From Bryobacteraceae bacterium (GTDB taxonomy: Bacteria; Acidobacteriota; Terriglobia; Bryobacterales; Bryobacteraceae): 64,000 bases of DNA. Below the pieces are notes generated by a model that was not told the origin of the DNA, searched no databases, and was given only the letters and a program-made list of their open reading frames with translations. A program made the translations under genes and the position numbers. The first letter of the stretch is position 1; the number at the start of each line of letters is the position of its first letter. This document shows, one piece after another, positions 44,736-52,975 of this stretch. The DNA is taken from NCBI GenBank assembly GCA_029975915.1, contig JARKOC010000058.1:124001-188000 (forward strand), in the 5' to 3' direction.

Positions 44736-45794
44736 ATGAAGACACTATTCGCGTCAGCCGTCCTGATGGCGCTGCCCGCCATGGCGGCTGAGCACACCAT
44801 CGCGGTGGTGGGCCTAGTGCATTCCCACGTTTGGGGCCACCTCGGCAAAATGGTCAAGGGCCAGCCGGCGAAACTGGTCGGCGTGGCTGAAACCGTTCCT
44901 GAACTGGTTGCGGAGGCGCAAAAACGTGGCGTCCCCGCCAACCTGATCCAATCGGACTGGAAAAAGATGATCGACGAGACGAAGCCGGAGATCGTCTGGG
45001 CCTTCGTCGAGAACAACCGCCACATGGAGATCGTTCAGTACTGCGCCCCGCGCAAAATCCACGTCATGTTCGAAAAGCCGCTTGCAGCCACCGGTAAGGA
45101 AGCTGTTGCCATCCGCGACCTCGCCCGCAAGAACGGGATATACGTCATGTCGAATTACCAGATGGCCTGGTGGCCGTCGAACTATGTCGCCAAATCCGTT
45201 GCCGACAAAGGCGAACTCGGCCAGGTCTACCGGATCCGCGGCATCGTCGGCCACGGCGGCCCCGGCGGACCGAAAGGTTTGAACAAATGGTTCTTTGAAT
45301 GGCTCACTGACCCGGTGAAGAACGGCGGCGGCGCCCTGGTCGATTTCGGTTGCTACAACGCCCTGTGGAGCCTCTGGTACCTCGGCAAGCCAACCACTGT
45401 CTACGCCACGGTGAATCACCTCCGGCCTGAGGAATTCGGCAAGGTTGAGGACAATGCCACCATCATCTTGCATTACCCCAAGGCCGTAGCCGTGCTTGAG
45501 GGCAGTTGGGACCTGCCGCGCAGCTTCCAGGACCTCGAGGTCTTTGGCCGTCAGGGCAGCGTCTACATGACCCGCGAAAAGGTTGAACTACGAAAGGGCC
45601 GCGCCGTCCAGGAGGTGAAAATCGATCCGCTGCCGCCCGAAGCCGCCGAGCCGATCGCCAACATGATCCACTCGATCGAAACAAAGACTGAACCGGGCGG
45701 CATGGTGGCGCTCGACATCAATGTTCAGGTGGTCCAGATTCTCGACGCCGCCAAACAGAGCATTAAGACTGGCCGTGCGGTCGCCTTCAAGTAG
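44736..45794 (+). CDS. Exported Gfo/Idh/MocA family oxidoreductase
   Basis: A 352-residue protein with a Sec-type signal (KTLFASAVLMALPAMAAEH) instead of a Tat motif. The nucleotide-binding start is AVVGLVHSHVWGHLGK, an altered Rossmann loop in which GxGxxG is replaced by GLVHSHVWG. The EKP motif is intact (HVMFEKPLAATGKEAV). GGALVDFGCYNALWSLWYLGKP matches the substrate domain. The altered cofactor loop and Sec export suggest it might not bind NAD tightly. The frame extends far upstream (44157), but only the ATG at 44736 starts a signal. A strong terminator follows. Confidence 0.88.
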   Translation: MKTLFASAVLMALPAMAAEHTIAVVGLVHSHVWGHLGKMVKGQPAKLVGVAETVPELVAEAQKRGVPANLIQSDWKKMIDETKPEIVWAFVENNRHMEIVQYCAPRKIHVMFEKPLAATGKEAVAIRDLARKNGIYVMSNYQMAWWPSNYVAKSVADKGELGQVYRIRGIVGHGGPGGPKGLNKWFFEWLTDPVKNGGGALVDFGCYNALWSLWYLGKPTTVYATVNHLRPEEFGKVEDNATIILHYPKAVAVLEGSWDLPRSFQDLEVFGRQGSVYMTREKVELRKGRAVQEVKIDPLPPEAAEPIANMIHSIETKTEPGGMVALDINVQVVQILDAAKQSIKTGRAVAFK

Positions 45795-45810
45795 TTGCTG
45801 AACCCACTCC

Positions 45811-45858
45811 GCCCCTCCTCCCGGTGCGGACGCCCTCCGCGCCGAGGAGGGGCTTTTT
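45811..45858 (+). terminator. Rho-independent terminator
   Basis: GCCCCTCCTC (45811-45820) pairs with GAGGAGGGGC (45844-45853) and the stem continues inward with GGTGCGGA/TCCGCGCC, followed by TTTTTC. It ends exactly at the stop codon of the convergent lgt gene. No T-run is present on the opposite strand, so it works for the plus-strand gene only. Confidence 0.9.
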
Positions 45859-46653
45859 CTATTTCTTCGCCACTGAGTCGTCCTGGTGCCGGCTGCGCAG
45901 AACGATCCACAACCCAACCAGTGTCAACCCTGCGGCGATCCATTGCGTCCAGGTGAGCGGCCCGCCGAAGGGCATGGCTTGGTCGTGCTCCCGGAAGAAC
46001 TCGGTGACAACCCGGACGGGTCCATATAACGCCAAATAAAGGCCAAACGTCCATCCGGGAGTTCGTTTGGTCGAGAATCCGCGGTACAGAACATACGCCA
46101 CGGCGAAGGTCAGAGCCGCCTCGTAGATTTGCGTCGGATGCAAAGGGATGTTCAATGGGACGCCAGTGATGTCATGGGCGTCCCGGCTGGTGAAAGTCAC
46201 GGCCCAGGGCCGGTCGCACTTGTCACCCCAGCAACATCCGGCGGCGAAGCAACCCAATCGTCCGACGGCGTGTCCCAGCGCCGCCCCCGGCGCCAGCACG
46301 TCCAGGGTCCGCAGCCAGGGCAGTTTCTGGCGGCGAACGTAGAACCAGGCAAAGGTCAGGGCAGCCAAGAATCCGCCGTGAAACACCCCCGCCGACAACA
46401 GTGTGCCGAAGCTGAACAACTCGCCCGGATTGGCCATGTAGTAGCCGAAGTTCAGGGCAAACATCATCAACTTTGCCCCGGCCAGTCCGGCCAAGGCGCA
46501 ATAGATGGCCAGGTTTGTCACCGTTTCGGCGTCAAGTCCGGCCCGCCTGGCGAGTTTCGTCGTGAGCCAGACGCCGGCCAGGAAGCCGCCGGCTACCAGC
46601 GCGCCGTAGGTGGGAAGGAAGAAACCGTCGATTGTGAACAGCTTAGGGAACAT
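45859..46653 (-). CDS. lgt: Prolipoprotein diacylglyceryl transferase
   Basis: A 264-residue membrane enzyme with seven predicted helices. Motifs are HGGFLAALTFAWFYVRR (catalytic-region His-Gly), GHAVGRLGCFAAGCCWG (the conserved HxxGRxxN-type signature, here with Cys for Asn) and HPTQIYEA, FGLYLALYGPVRVVTEFFRE. It transfers diacylglyceryl from phosphatidylglycerol to the lipobox cysteine of prelipoproteins. It is the last gene of the minus-strand cytochrome-oxidase assembly cluster and ends at the terminator of the opposing gene. Confidence 0.95.
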   Translation of the reverse strand: MFPKLFTIDGFFLPTYGALVAGGFLAGVWLTTKLARRAGLDAETVTNLAIYCALAGLAGAKLMMFALNFGYYMANPGELFSFGTLLSAGVFHGGFLAALTFAWFYVRRQKLPWLRTLDVLAPGAALGHAVGRLGCFAAGCCWGDKCDRPWAVTFTSRDAHDITGVPLNIPLHPTQIYEAALTFAVAYVLYRGFSTKRTPGWTFGLYLALYGPVRVVTEFFREHDQAMPFGGPLTWTQWIAAGLTLVGLWIVLRSRHQDDSVAKK

Positions 46654-46658
46654 CGGGC

Positions 46659-47147
46659 TTAGCCATTCCTCCTTGCCAGAACAAACAAATCCGCGCCGCG
46701 CATCTCACAGACGTCCACAGCGAAGCCTTGCTTTTCGAGTAGCTTGGCATATTCTCTCGGCCTCGGCGCATAGTAGGCGTCCAACTCGCGCGCCGTCTGG
46801 TTGGCCCCGCCCAGAGCCGCTGCCAGCCGGCCGCCCGGCTTCAGCAGATCTCGAATTCGTTTGGCGGCACAATCGGGCGGCGCGATCCAATCGAGCACGG
46901 CATTGGCGAAGACGGCGTCAAAAGCAACCTCTGGCGTGTAATCGAACAGATCGGCCTCGACGAATTCGATATTGGGAAACCGGAATCGTGCCTGTTCGAG
47001 CAGGACCCCCAAACTGTCCAGCCCGACAACCACCGCGCCGGACTCGGCGATCCGTCCGGAAAGCTCACCAATGCCGCAGCCGAGATCCAGAATCCGCTCG
47101 CCATGCTGGGGCGAGAGAAGCTCAATGAGCTGTGTCGAGGGGTCCAA
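46659..47147 (-). CDS. Class I SAM methyltransferase, N-terminally short
   Basis: A 162-residue protein. SAM-binding motif I is ILDLGCGIGEL, then VVGLDSLGVLLEQAR (motif post I), EADLFDY (motif II) and LKPGGRLAAALGG. Family members with this sequence usually carry 25-30 more residues before motif I. Here the frame can begin only at a TTG (47147) that directly follows the stop codon of the DUF420 gene in the same frame. There is no separate ribosome binding site. It could be translationally coupled or truncated. The substrate is unknown. Confidence 0.75.
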   Translation of the reverse strand: MDPSTQLIELLSPQHGERILDLGCGIGELSGRIAESGAVVVGLDSLGVLLEQARFRFPNIEFVEADLFDYTPEVAFDAVFANAVLDWIAPPDCAAKRIRDLLKPGGRLAAALGGANQTARELDAYYAPRPREYAKLLEKQGFAVDVCEMRGADLFVLARRNG

Positions 47148-47555
47148 CTAGAGATGGTACAGCATCAGGTAGATGATGACGCCCGTCACGCCGACGTAGA
47201 GCCAGATGGGTAGCGTGATCCGTGCCAGCGACTTGTGTCCGGCGAAGTTAGCCTTGAAACCGCGCCGTAACACCATGATCGCCATCGGCGCCACGGCCGC
47301 CGCCAGCACTGTGTGCGACAGCAGGATCGCGAAATACACCATCCGGATCGCACCCTGGCCCTGGAACTTCACCGAGCCAACGCTGTAGTGGTAGACCAGG
47401 TAGCTGATCAGAAACAGCACCGACGTGGTGAAGGCCATCAGCATTGTCCGTTTGTGTTCCTCGCGCCGTCCCTGGCGGATCAGAAGGTAGCCACGGATCA
47501 GAAGTCCCGCGGACAGGGCGTTCAGAAAGGCGTTTAGCGTGGGCAGGTTGCGCAT
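47148..47555 (-). CDS. DUF420 membrane protein (cytochrome oxidase assembly, CtaM-like)
   Basis: A 135-residue membrane protein with four helices (ALSAGLLIRGYLLIRQ, MLMAFTTSVLFLISYLVYHYSVG, VYFAILLSHTVLAAAVAPMAIMVL, ITLPIWLYVGVTGVIIYLMLY). The conserved His and pattern match DUF420, found next to heme-copper oxidase genes and implicated in oxidase maturation. It lies seven bases downstream of the SCO gene. The ATG at 47555 is chosen; the upstream frame is shadow sequence. Confidence 0.9.
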   Translation of the reverse strand: MRNLPTLNAFLNALSAGLLIRGYLLIRQGRREEHKRTMLMAFTTSVLFLISYLVYHYSVGSVKFQGQGAIRMVYFAILLSHTVLAAAVAPMAIMVLRRGFKANFAGHKSLARITLPIWLYVGVTGVIIYLMLYHL

Positions 47556-47562
47556 GGAATCC

Positions 47563-48120
47563 TCAGAAGATCTCCTTCTCCAGCTTGCCGATGTCGCGGG
47601 CGAGTTCGGCGAGTCCGTTGGCGTCCAGCGAGTCGTAGTAGCCGCGGATCTGCATCTTCTTGTCAACCAGGGCGAACTTGGTGGAATGCTGCAATGCCCC
47701 GCCGACCTCGGACAGGTGGAACGTGTCCCAGCTCAGGACTTTGATCTTGTCCAGTTCGCCTGTCAGGAACCGCCAGCGGACCGGATCGGCTTTCCATCGT
47801 TTGGCGTATGCGGCGATCACCTCCGGCGTGTCGCGCTTGGGATCGATGGAGAACGAAACCAAACGAACATCCGCCCGATCTTTGATCATGCCCTGCAACT
47901 TATTAAATTGCGCCGACATTCGCGGACAGGGTCCGTTACAGGTTGTGAAGAAGAAATTGGCGACCCAGACGCGGCCTTCGAGGTCCGCGGTGCCAAACGA
48001 TTGGCCTGATTCAGCAGTGAGGCTGAACTCGGGGACCGTGCCGTAGGTGGGCAATCCTGAATGCCATCCGCAGCCGGCGAGCGTGGCCAGCGAAGCAACG
48101 GCGAACGTTCGGCGTTTCAT
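47563..48120 (-). CDS. SCO1/SenC copper chaperone lipoprotein
   Basis: A 185-residue protein with a lipobox (RRTFAVASLATLAGC, lipidated Cys at residue 16). It has a thioredoxin fold with the copper-binding C-x3-C (TTCNGPCPRM) and the distant His (ALQHSTKFALVD), as in SCO proteins that build the CuA site of cytochrome c oxidase. It overlaps the upstream permease gene by four bases. Being a lipoprotein, it would be a substrate of the Lgt encoded in the same cluster. Confidence 0.94.
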   Translation of the reverse strand: MKRRTFAVASLATLAGCGWHSGLPTYGTVPEFSLTAESGQSFGTADLEGRVWVANFFFTTCNGPCPRMSAQFNKLQGMIKDRADVRLVSFSIDPKRDTPEVIAAYAKRWKADPVRWRFLTGELDKIKVLSWDTFHLSEVGGALQHSTKFALVDKKMQIRGYYDSLDANGLAELARDIGKLEKEIF

Positions 48121-48869
48121 TGACTGTCTTTTCCGAGCGGCCGGCGTTCGACGTTCATGATCGCCGCCGTCAGAAACAAGATGCCACAAACCGAAGTCCA
48201 AAGCAGGCCCGCACCCAGAGCCGGTCCTGCCCAATTCGGGTCGGCAGGAATCGTCCTTTGCAGGGTTGCCAGGAAGTACGTCATAGGGTTGAGCGACATG
48301 ACCGAACGAATCCAGGGCAGCGCCGTCGAGGCGTCGAACAGCGCGCCCGAAATCAGCCACAGTGGCATCAGGATCAGGTTCATCATGGCGTGGAAGCCCT
48401 GCGGCGTCCTGCTCTTCCAGGCCATCCAGAAGCCGAGCGATGTGAACGACGCCCCGCAGAGGACCAGCGCTCCAGCGGCGGCGACCACTTCTCCGAGACT
48501 CATCGGCCGCCCGGTCACGATCAGCAGCGGGAGAAAGAACAGCCCTTGCACGCCCGACATCACTGCCCCGGCGAGAACTTTGCCAGAAACCAGCGCACAC
48601 CTTGGCGCTGGCGCCGACAGCACCGACAGCAGGAATCCCTCTCGCCGGTCCTCGATCACAGACATGGTCGAAAAGACAGCCGTGAACATCACGCTCAGCA
48701 GCAGAGATCCGTTGAAGAACTTGCCCATGTCACCGAATCCGGCGCCCAATAGTAGCCAGAACAGCAGTGGCGAAGCGACAAAGCCGATCACTCTGCTGCG
48801 TTCCCGCCAGAAGTGCAGCATGTCCCGCACAAAGACGGCCCGGACGGCGAGCAGATAGGTTCTAAGCAC
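48117..48869 (-). CDS. ABC-2 type transporter permease
   Basis: A 250-residue protein starting at GTG (48869), seven bases after GGAGG; the ATG 21 codons upstream lies inside the ATPase gene. It has six helices and the ABC-2 signature near residues 145-210 (GASFTSLGFWMAWKSRTPQGFHAMMNLILMPLWLISGALFD, LNPMTYFLATLQRTI). It pairs with the ATPase just upstream, which it overlaps by eight bases. The substrate is unknown; the location between heme O synthase and SCO suggests a role in oxidase or copper-centre assembly. Confidence 0.92.
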   Translation of the reverse strand: MLRTYLLAVRAVFVRDMLHFWRERSRVIGFVASPLLFWLLLGAGFGDMGKFFNGSLLLSVMFTAVFSTMSVIEDRREGFLLSVLSAPAPRCALVSGKVLAGAVMSGVQGLFFLPLLIVTGRPMSLGEVVAAAGALVLCGASFTSLGFWMAWKSRTPQGFHAMMNLILMPLWLISGALFDASTALPWIRSVMSLNPMTYFLATLQRTIPADPNWAGPALGAGLLWTSVCGILFLTAAIMNVERRPLGKDSQ

Positions 48870-49806
48870 CTGTGGCCTCCGTTTCCGTGCCTTCCAGATG
48901 CTCGCCGGCCGCCTTGAAGAAAACGTCTTCAAGGGTAGGCCGGTGCAGCGAAGCTGAGGTGATGCGCCCCGGAAACGCCTCGAACGCCTCGGCGATGAAC
49001 CGGTGGCCGGCCGGCGTCTCCACCGAGATCTTTCCGCCTCCTTCGTTCACGTCGACGGGAAACCGTTTTCTCAAGGCCTCGGCGAGGTCCGCCGAGTCCG
49101 ATTCAAACACGACCACGTCCCCGCCTACCCTTGACTTCAGCCTCTCCGGCGTGTCTTCCGCGACCGCCTTACCGCGTGACATCATCAGCAGTCGCGTGGC
49201 GTTTTCGGCCTCGTCCATCAGGTGCGTGGTGAACAGGATGGTGACCGGCGATGCCGAACGAAGCCGCCCGAGCGCCGCCCACATCTCGCGCCTCGCCGCT
49301 GGGTCCAGCCCGGTCGAAGCCTCATCAAGCAGCAGGACGCGCGGTTTATGGATGATCGCCTTGGCGATCTCGACTTTGCGCTTCAACCCGCCTGAAAGCG
49401 TCCTTGCTTCATCGGCGGCGCGTGATTCCAGGCCGAACTCGGCCAGCAGCTCAGCGACACGGGATTTGAGCGCCGCGCCGCTGATCGATTGCAGATGGCC
49501 CTGTGCAAGCAGGTTCTCGCGGACCGTCAGCCGGGCGTCCAAACTGCCGTTCTGGAAAACAACCCCGATCTTCCCGCGCAGCCGGATTCCACCTTTCGCG
49601 ATGTCCATTCCGGCGATAATTGCCGTGCCCTGCTGAGGGCGTTCAAGAGTGCAAAGGATACGGAATAGAGTAGATTTGCCGCATCCGTTTGGTCCCAGAA
49701 TGCCGTAGACATCACCTTCGGAGACGGCGAATGAAAGCCCATCAAGCGCCGCGCGGCTGCCATAGACGTGGCGCAGGCTGGACGCTTCGACGATTACGCC
49801 GGCCAT
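48862..49806 (-). CDS. ABC transporter ATP-binding protein
   Basis: A 314-residue ATPase. Walker A is GPNGCGKST, the Q-loop region VVFQNGSLD, the signature LSGGLKRKVEIA, Walker B VLLLDEAS and the switch His in FTTHLMDEAE. Residues 230-314 form an extra C-terminal domain of the type seen in DrrA/NodI-like exporters. It energises the ABC-2 permease encoded next. It lies two bases after ctaB. Confidence 0.95.
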   Translation of the reverse strand: MAGVIVEASSLRHVYGSRAALDGLSFAVSEGDVYGILGPNGCGKSTLFRILCTLERPQQGTAIIAGMDIAKGGIRLRGKIGVVFQNGSLDARLTVRENLLAQGHLQSISGAALKSRVAELLAEFGLESRAADEARTLSGGLKRKVEIAKAIIHKPRVLLLDEASTGLDPAARREMWAALGRLRSASPVTILFTTHLMDEAENATRLLMMSRGKAVAEDTPERLKSRVGGDVVVFESDSADLAEALRKRFPVDVNEGGGKISVETPAGHRFIAEAFEAFPGRITSASLHRPTLEDVFFKAAGEHLEGTETEATGA

Positions 49807-49808
49807 TA

Positions 49809-50666
49809 TCAGAGCCCCAGAGAGCGGCTGTCGAGCACCAGTGCGAGATAGATCAGCGGCAGGTACATCACCGACGCCTTCAGTACGCCCCTCGCGTTCA
49901 CCGCGGTCCGCTGACGAGCGCAGAGTGCGGCCGACTTAAGGAATAGGCCGCCCAGAATCAACGCAGCGGCCAGATACCAGTGGCCCGTCATCGCGAAGAA
50001 CGACGGCAACAGAGACACCGGAATCAGGATCGCGGCGGTGAGCAGGATCTGGCGCGAAGTTGATATCCCATCCGGCTCCACGACTGGCAACATCCGAATT
50101 CCAGCCCGCGCGTAGTCGTCCCGGTACATCCAGGCGATGGCGTAAAAGTGCGGAAACTGCCAAAGGAAGACAATGGCGAACAGAATCCACGCTTCTACCG
50201 TTAATTCGCCGCGGGCGGCGGCGAAACCAATTAACGGCGGAGCAGCACCCGGGAATGCGCCCACCGTCGTCGACCACCATGTCCGTTGCTTCAGAGGCGT
50301 ATAGAACAACAAGTAGCTGACCACTGTTGTCAGTCCCACCAAGGCGGTCAACGGATTCACCCCGAACGCCAGTTCGAACTCTCCCACCACCAAAAGCGCC
50401 AGCCCAAACACGAGCGCGTTCCGCGGAGCGACTTCACCTGCCGGGATCGGCCGCCCGGCCGTCCGCTTCATCCGCGCGTCGGCGTCCCGCTCATACCATT
50501 GATTTAGCGTTGCCGTGCCCGAGGCGATCAACGCCGTGCCGAGCAGGGTGTGGATCAGCAGCAGCCAGTCGAGCGCTCCCTGGCGCCCGAAATAGTAGCC
50601 GATCCCTGTGCTCATGAGGATGAGCCAAGTGATTCGCGGCTTGGTGAGGGCGAGATAATGCTTCAT
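49809..50666 (-). CDS. ctaB: Heme O synthase (protoheme IX farnesyltransferase)
   Basis: A 285-residue UbiA-family prenyltransferase with the first Asp-rich motif NQWYERDADARMKRTAGRPIP and a second region (WQFPHFYAIAWMYRDDYARAGIRMLPV). Eight to nine helices are visible. It attaches farnesyl to heme B, yielding heme O for heme-copper oxidases. It is three bases downstream of the ctaA-like gene, so heme O is made and then oxidised by the neighbouring enzyme. Confidence 0.96.
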   Translation of the reverse strand: MKHYLALTKPRITWLILMSTGIGYYFGRQGALDWLLLIHTLLGTALIASGTATLNQWYERDADARMKRTAGRPIPAGEVAPRNALVFGLALLVVGEFELAFGVNPLTALVGLTTVVSYLLFYTPLKQRTWWSTTVGAFPGAAPPLIGFAAARGELTVEAWILFAIVFLWQFPHFYAIAWMYRDDYARAGIRMLPVVEPDGISTSRQILLTAAILIPVSLLPSFFAMTGHWYLAAALILGGLFLKSAALCARQRTAVNARGVLKASVMYLPLIYLALVLDSRSLGL

Positions 50667-50669
50667 TCG

Positions 50670-51458
50670 TTATGCCCCGTTGCGGGCGAGCCCCGCTTCG
50701 CCGGCCGGTTCGACGTGGCGCAAAGTCTGCGCGGAGAGCGCCAAAGTCAGCGCCAGAACGGTGGCTCCGGTCAGCACGTGCGAAGTCGTTGCCAGCACCT
50801 TCCAGGCGGCTTCTCCTTCGGCAAGCCGTCCAACCAGCGCAGTCACGCCGAGAATCAATTGGACGCCCGTCACTGCGATCAGCCCGAGCGACAGTTTCCG
50901 CAGTGCCGGGTGCTTTCCGCATTGGGTCAAGGTGAACGCTGCCGTCATGATCACTGCCATGGCGGCCACGAACGCCCAGGAGACGTGCGGGATCAAGCCC
51001 GTCAACTGATGTCGGTACGCCGCTCCCAGGGCCACCTGAACCGAGACCGATGCCGGAGTAAACCATGCCAGCGATCGCAAACTTGGGAATCCACCGTCGG
51101 CTACCGCCAGTTTGGCCTCCCAGGAATCCGAGGTCATCGCCACCCCAGCCGCCGTGAGCCCGAACGCTAGGTGGCTGAAAACCGCATGGACCACCTTGGC
51201 CGTCGGAGTCAGAATCATCCCGCTCCAACCAGACGCGGCGATGGCCGCAAGCACCAGCATCGCTAACGGGAGCGCTTCTCGTCTCGACTTTGCCACAGCC
51301 GCCGCCCACACGATCGCCAGCAGTCCGATGCCCAGGCCCACGACCAGATGCGGTTGCGACGCCTGCGTCTTGCCGGACTCCACCGCGCCCTGGGCCAGGA
51401 CCAGGAAAAGTCCGGCGGTGAGTGCCAGGCTGAGCCGATGTGTGAACTGTCTGGTCAT
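50670..51458 (-). CDS. ctaA: COX15/CtaA-like heme A synthase
   Basis: A 262-residue membrane protein with eight helices in two similar halves. Conserved His occur in the expected helices (SQPHLVVGLGIG, VVHAVFSHLAFG, LIPHVSWAFVAAM, TTSHVLTGATVLAL), as in the four heme-ligand His of CtaA. It would oxidise heme O to heme A. It heads the minus-strand cluster of cytochrome aa3 assembly genes; the oxidase subunits themselves are not in the window. Confidence 0.87.
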   Translation of the reverse strand: MTRQFTHRLSLALTAGLFLVLAQGAVESGKTQASQPHLVVGLGIGLLAIVWAAAVAKSRREALPLAMLVLAAIAASGWSGMILTPTAKVVHAVFSHLAFGLTAAGVAMTSDSWEAKLAVADGGFPSLRSLAWFTPASVSVQVALGAAYRHQLTGLIPHVSWAFVAAMAVIMTAAFTLTQCGKHPALRKLSLGLIAVTGVQLILGVTALVGRLAEGEAAWKVLATTSHVLTGATVLALTLALSAQTLRHVEPAGEAGLARNGA

Positions 51459-51604
51459 TTGAATGAACAGGGTTCGATCCCAGTTTAAGGATGTGGCGTC
51501 CCTTGCTCTTGATTCTATCCTGACAGGAATTTTTTCGCACTAACCGAATGCGCCGGTGGGTGAGTTTTCCTGCCGGCCGTGTGAAAAATGATACAACCAA
51601 CACC

Positions 51605-52975
51605 ATGAACCGCCGCACGATGATCTCCACAACGCTCGCACCTGCCGTTCTTCGAGGAGCCCGGAGCGCGGCCCGTCCGAACATCCTCTACCTGCATTCG
51701 CACGATACGGGCCGATACATCCAGCCTTACGGCCATGCGGTCCCTACGCCGAATCTTCAGAAGTTCGCCGCCGAGTCGGTCCTGTTCCGCCAGGCCTTCG
51801 ATGCCGCGCCCACATGTTCGCCCTCCCGTGCCGCGCTGCTGACCGGGATGGCGCCACACTCCTGCGGAATGTACGGCTTGGCGCATCGCGGATTCGCGCT
51901 TACAGACCCGAGCCAGCATCTGGCCAACTATTTGAGAAATCAGGGTTACGAGACAGTCCTGAGCGGCGTTCAGCACGAGGCTGTGGCGGCCAAGGTTTCT
52001 GAACTGGGCTATCAAAGAGTCCTCGAAACCAAGGGCAACCGCGGACCTGCCATATCCGAAGCGGCCGCCTCGTACCTGGGATCGCAGCCGAAGGGGCCCT
52101 TTTTCCTGGCATGCGGCTTCTCAGAGACTCACCGAGAGTTTCCAGCGCCCGGACCAGCCGAGGACGCTCGATACACCCTGCCGCCCTCACCACTACCTGA
52201 TACGCCCGCCACACGCGCCGACATGGCGGCTTTCAAGGCCTCGGCGCGGGTCTTGGACGAGTCCATGGGGCGCGTGCTTGACGCAGTGTCGCGCGCCGGG
52301 CTGGCCGAAAACACGCTGGTCATCGTCACCACGGACCACGGCATCGCGTTCCCGCGGATGAAATGCAACCTGAACCAGCACGGGATGGGCGTCATGCTCA
52401 TGATGCGCGGTCCGGGCGGTTTCGGCGGAGGCAAGGTCCTGGATTCGCTCGTGTCCCACATTGACCTGTTCACGACCATCTGCGAGGCGGCGGGTTTACC
52501 GGCTCCCGGATACCTCCAGGGACATTCATTGATGCCCTTGATCCGAGGCGAGAAGGCCGAAATTCGCGACCATCTTTTCGGCGAAGTCAGCTATCACGCT
52601 GCCTACGAACCGGCGCGGTCGGTCAGAACCCATCGCTTCAACTATGTCCGCCGGTTCGATGGCCGAGGCAAGCCGAATCTGCCCAACTGTGATGACGGGC
52701 TGAGCAAGTCCCATTGGCTCGACCAGGGATGGCGCAGCGAGTCCATCGAGGCCGAAGCGCTCTACGATCTCGCTTTCGACCCTGACGAATCGCGAAATCT
52801 CGTTGCGTCGCCCGCGCACCGGGCCACGCTGGACCGCATGCGCGGGATGCTCAGCGCCTGGATGAAGCAAACTGGCGATCCGCTGGTCGATGGCGCCGTG
52901 CCCCCGCCCAAGGGCGCCCGCGTGAACGACCCGGAGGGCACCTCGCCTCGGGAACCTGCCAGGACTCTAGATTGA
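51605..52975 (+). CDS. Sulfatase, heparan N-sulfatase-like
   Basis: A 456-residue protein with N-terminal signal-like sequence (NRRTMISTTLAPAVLRGARS). Active-site signature C71-S-P-S-R-AALLTGM is the cysteine-type formylglycine motif; the metal site is in YLHSHDTGRYI and VTTDHGIAFPRMKCNL. The order and spacing resemble the SGSH/S1_8 group (N-sulfoglucosamine sulfohydrolase-like). It is the second sulfatase of the window, so the organism likely degrades sulfated glycans. Its last nine bases overlap the convergent deacetylase gene. Confidence 0.9.
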   Translation: MNRRTMISTTLAPAVLRGARSAARPNILYLHSHDTGRYIQPYGHAVPTPNLQKFAAESVLFRQAFDAAPTCSPSRAALLTGMAPHSCGMYGLAHRGFALTDPSQHLANYLRNQGYETVLSGVQHEAVAAKVSELGYQRVLETKGNRGPAISEAAASYLGSQPKGPFFLACGFSETHREFPAPGPAEDARYTLPPSPLPDTPATRADMAAFKASARVLDESMGRVLDAVSRAGLAENTLVIVTTDHGIAFPRMKCNLNQHGMGVMLMMRGPGGFGGGKVLDSLVSHIDLFTTICEAAGLPAPGYLQGHSLMPLIRGEKAEIRDHLFGEVSYHAAYEPARSVRTHRFNYVRRFDGRGKPNLPNCDDGLSKSHWLDQGWRSESIEAEALYDLAFDPDESRNLVASPAHRATLDRMRGMLSAWMKQTGDPLVDGAVPPPKGARVNDPEGTSPREPARTLD

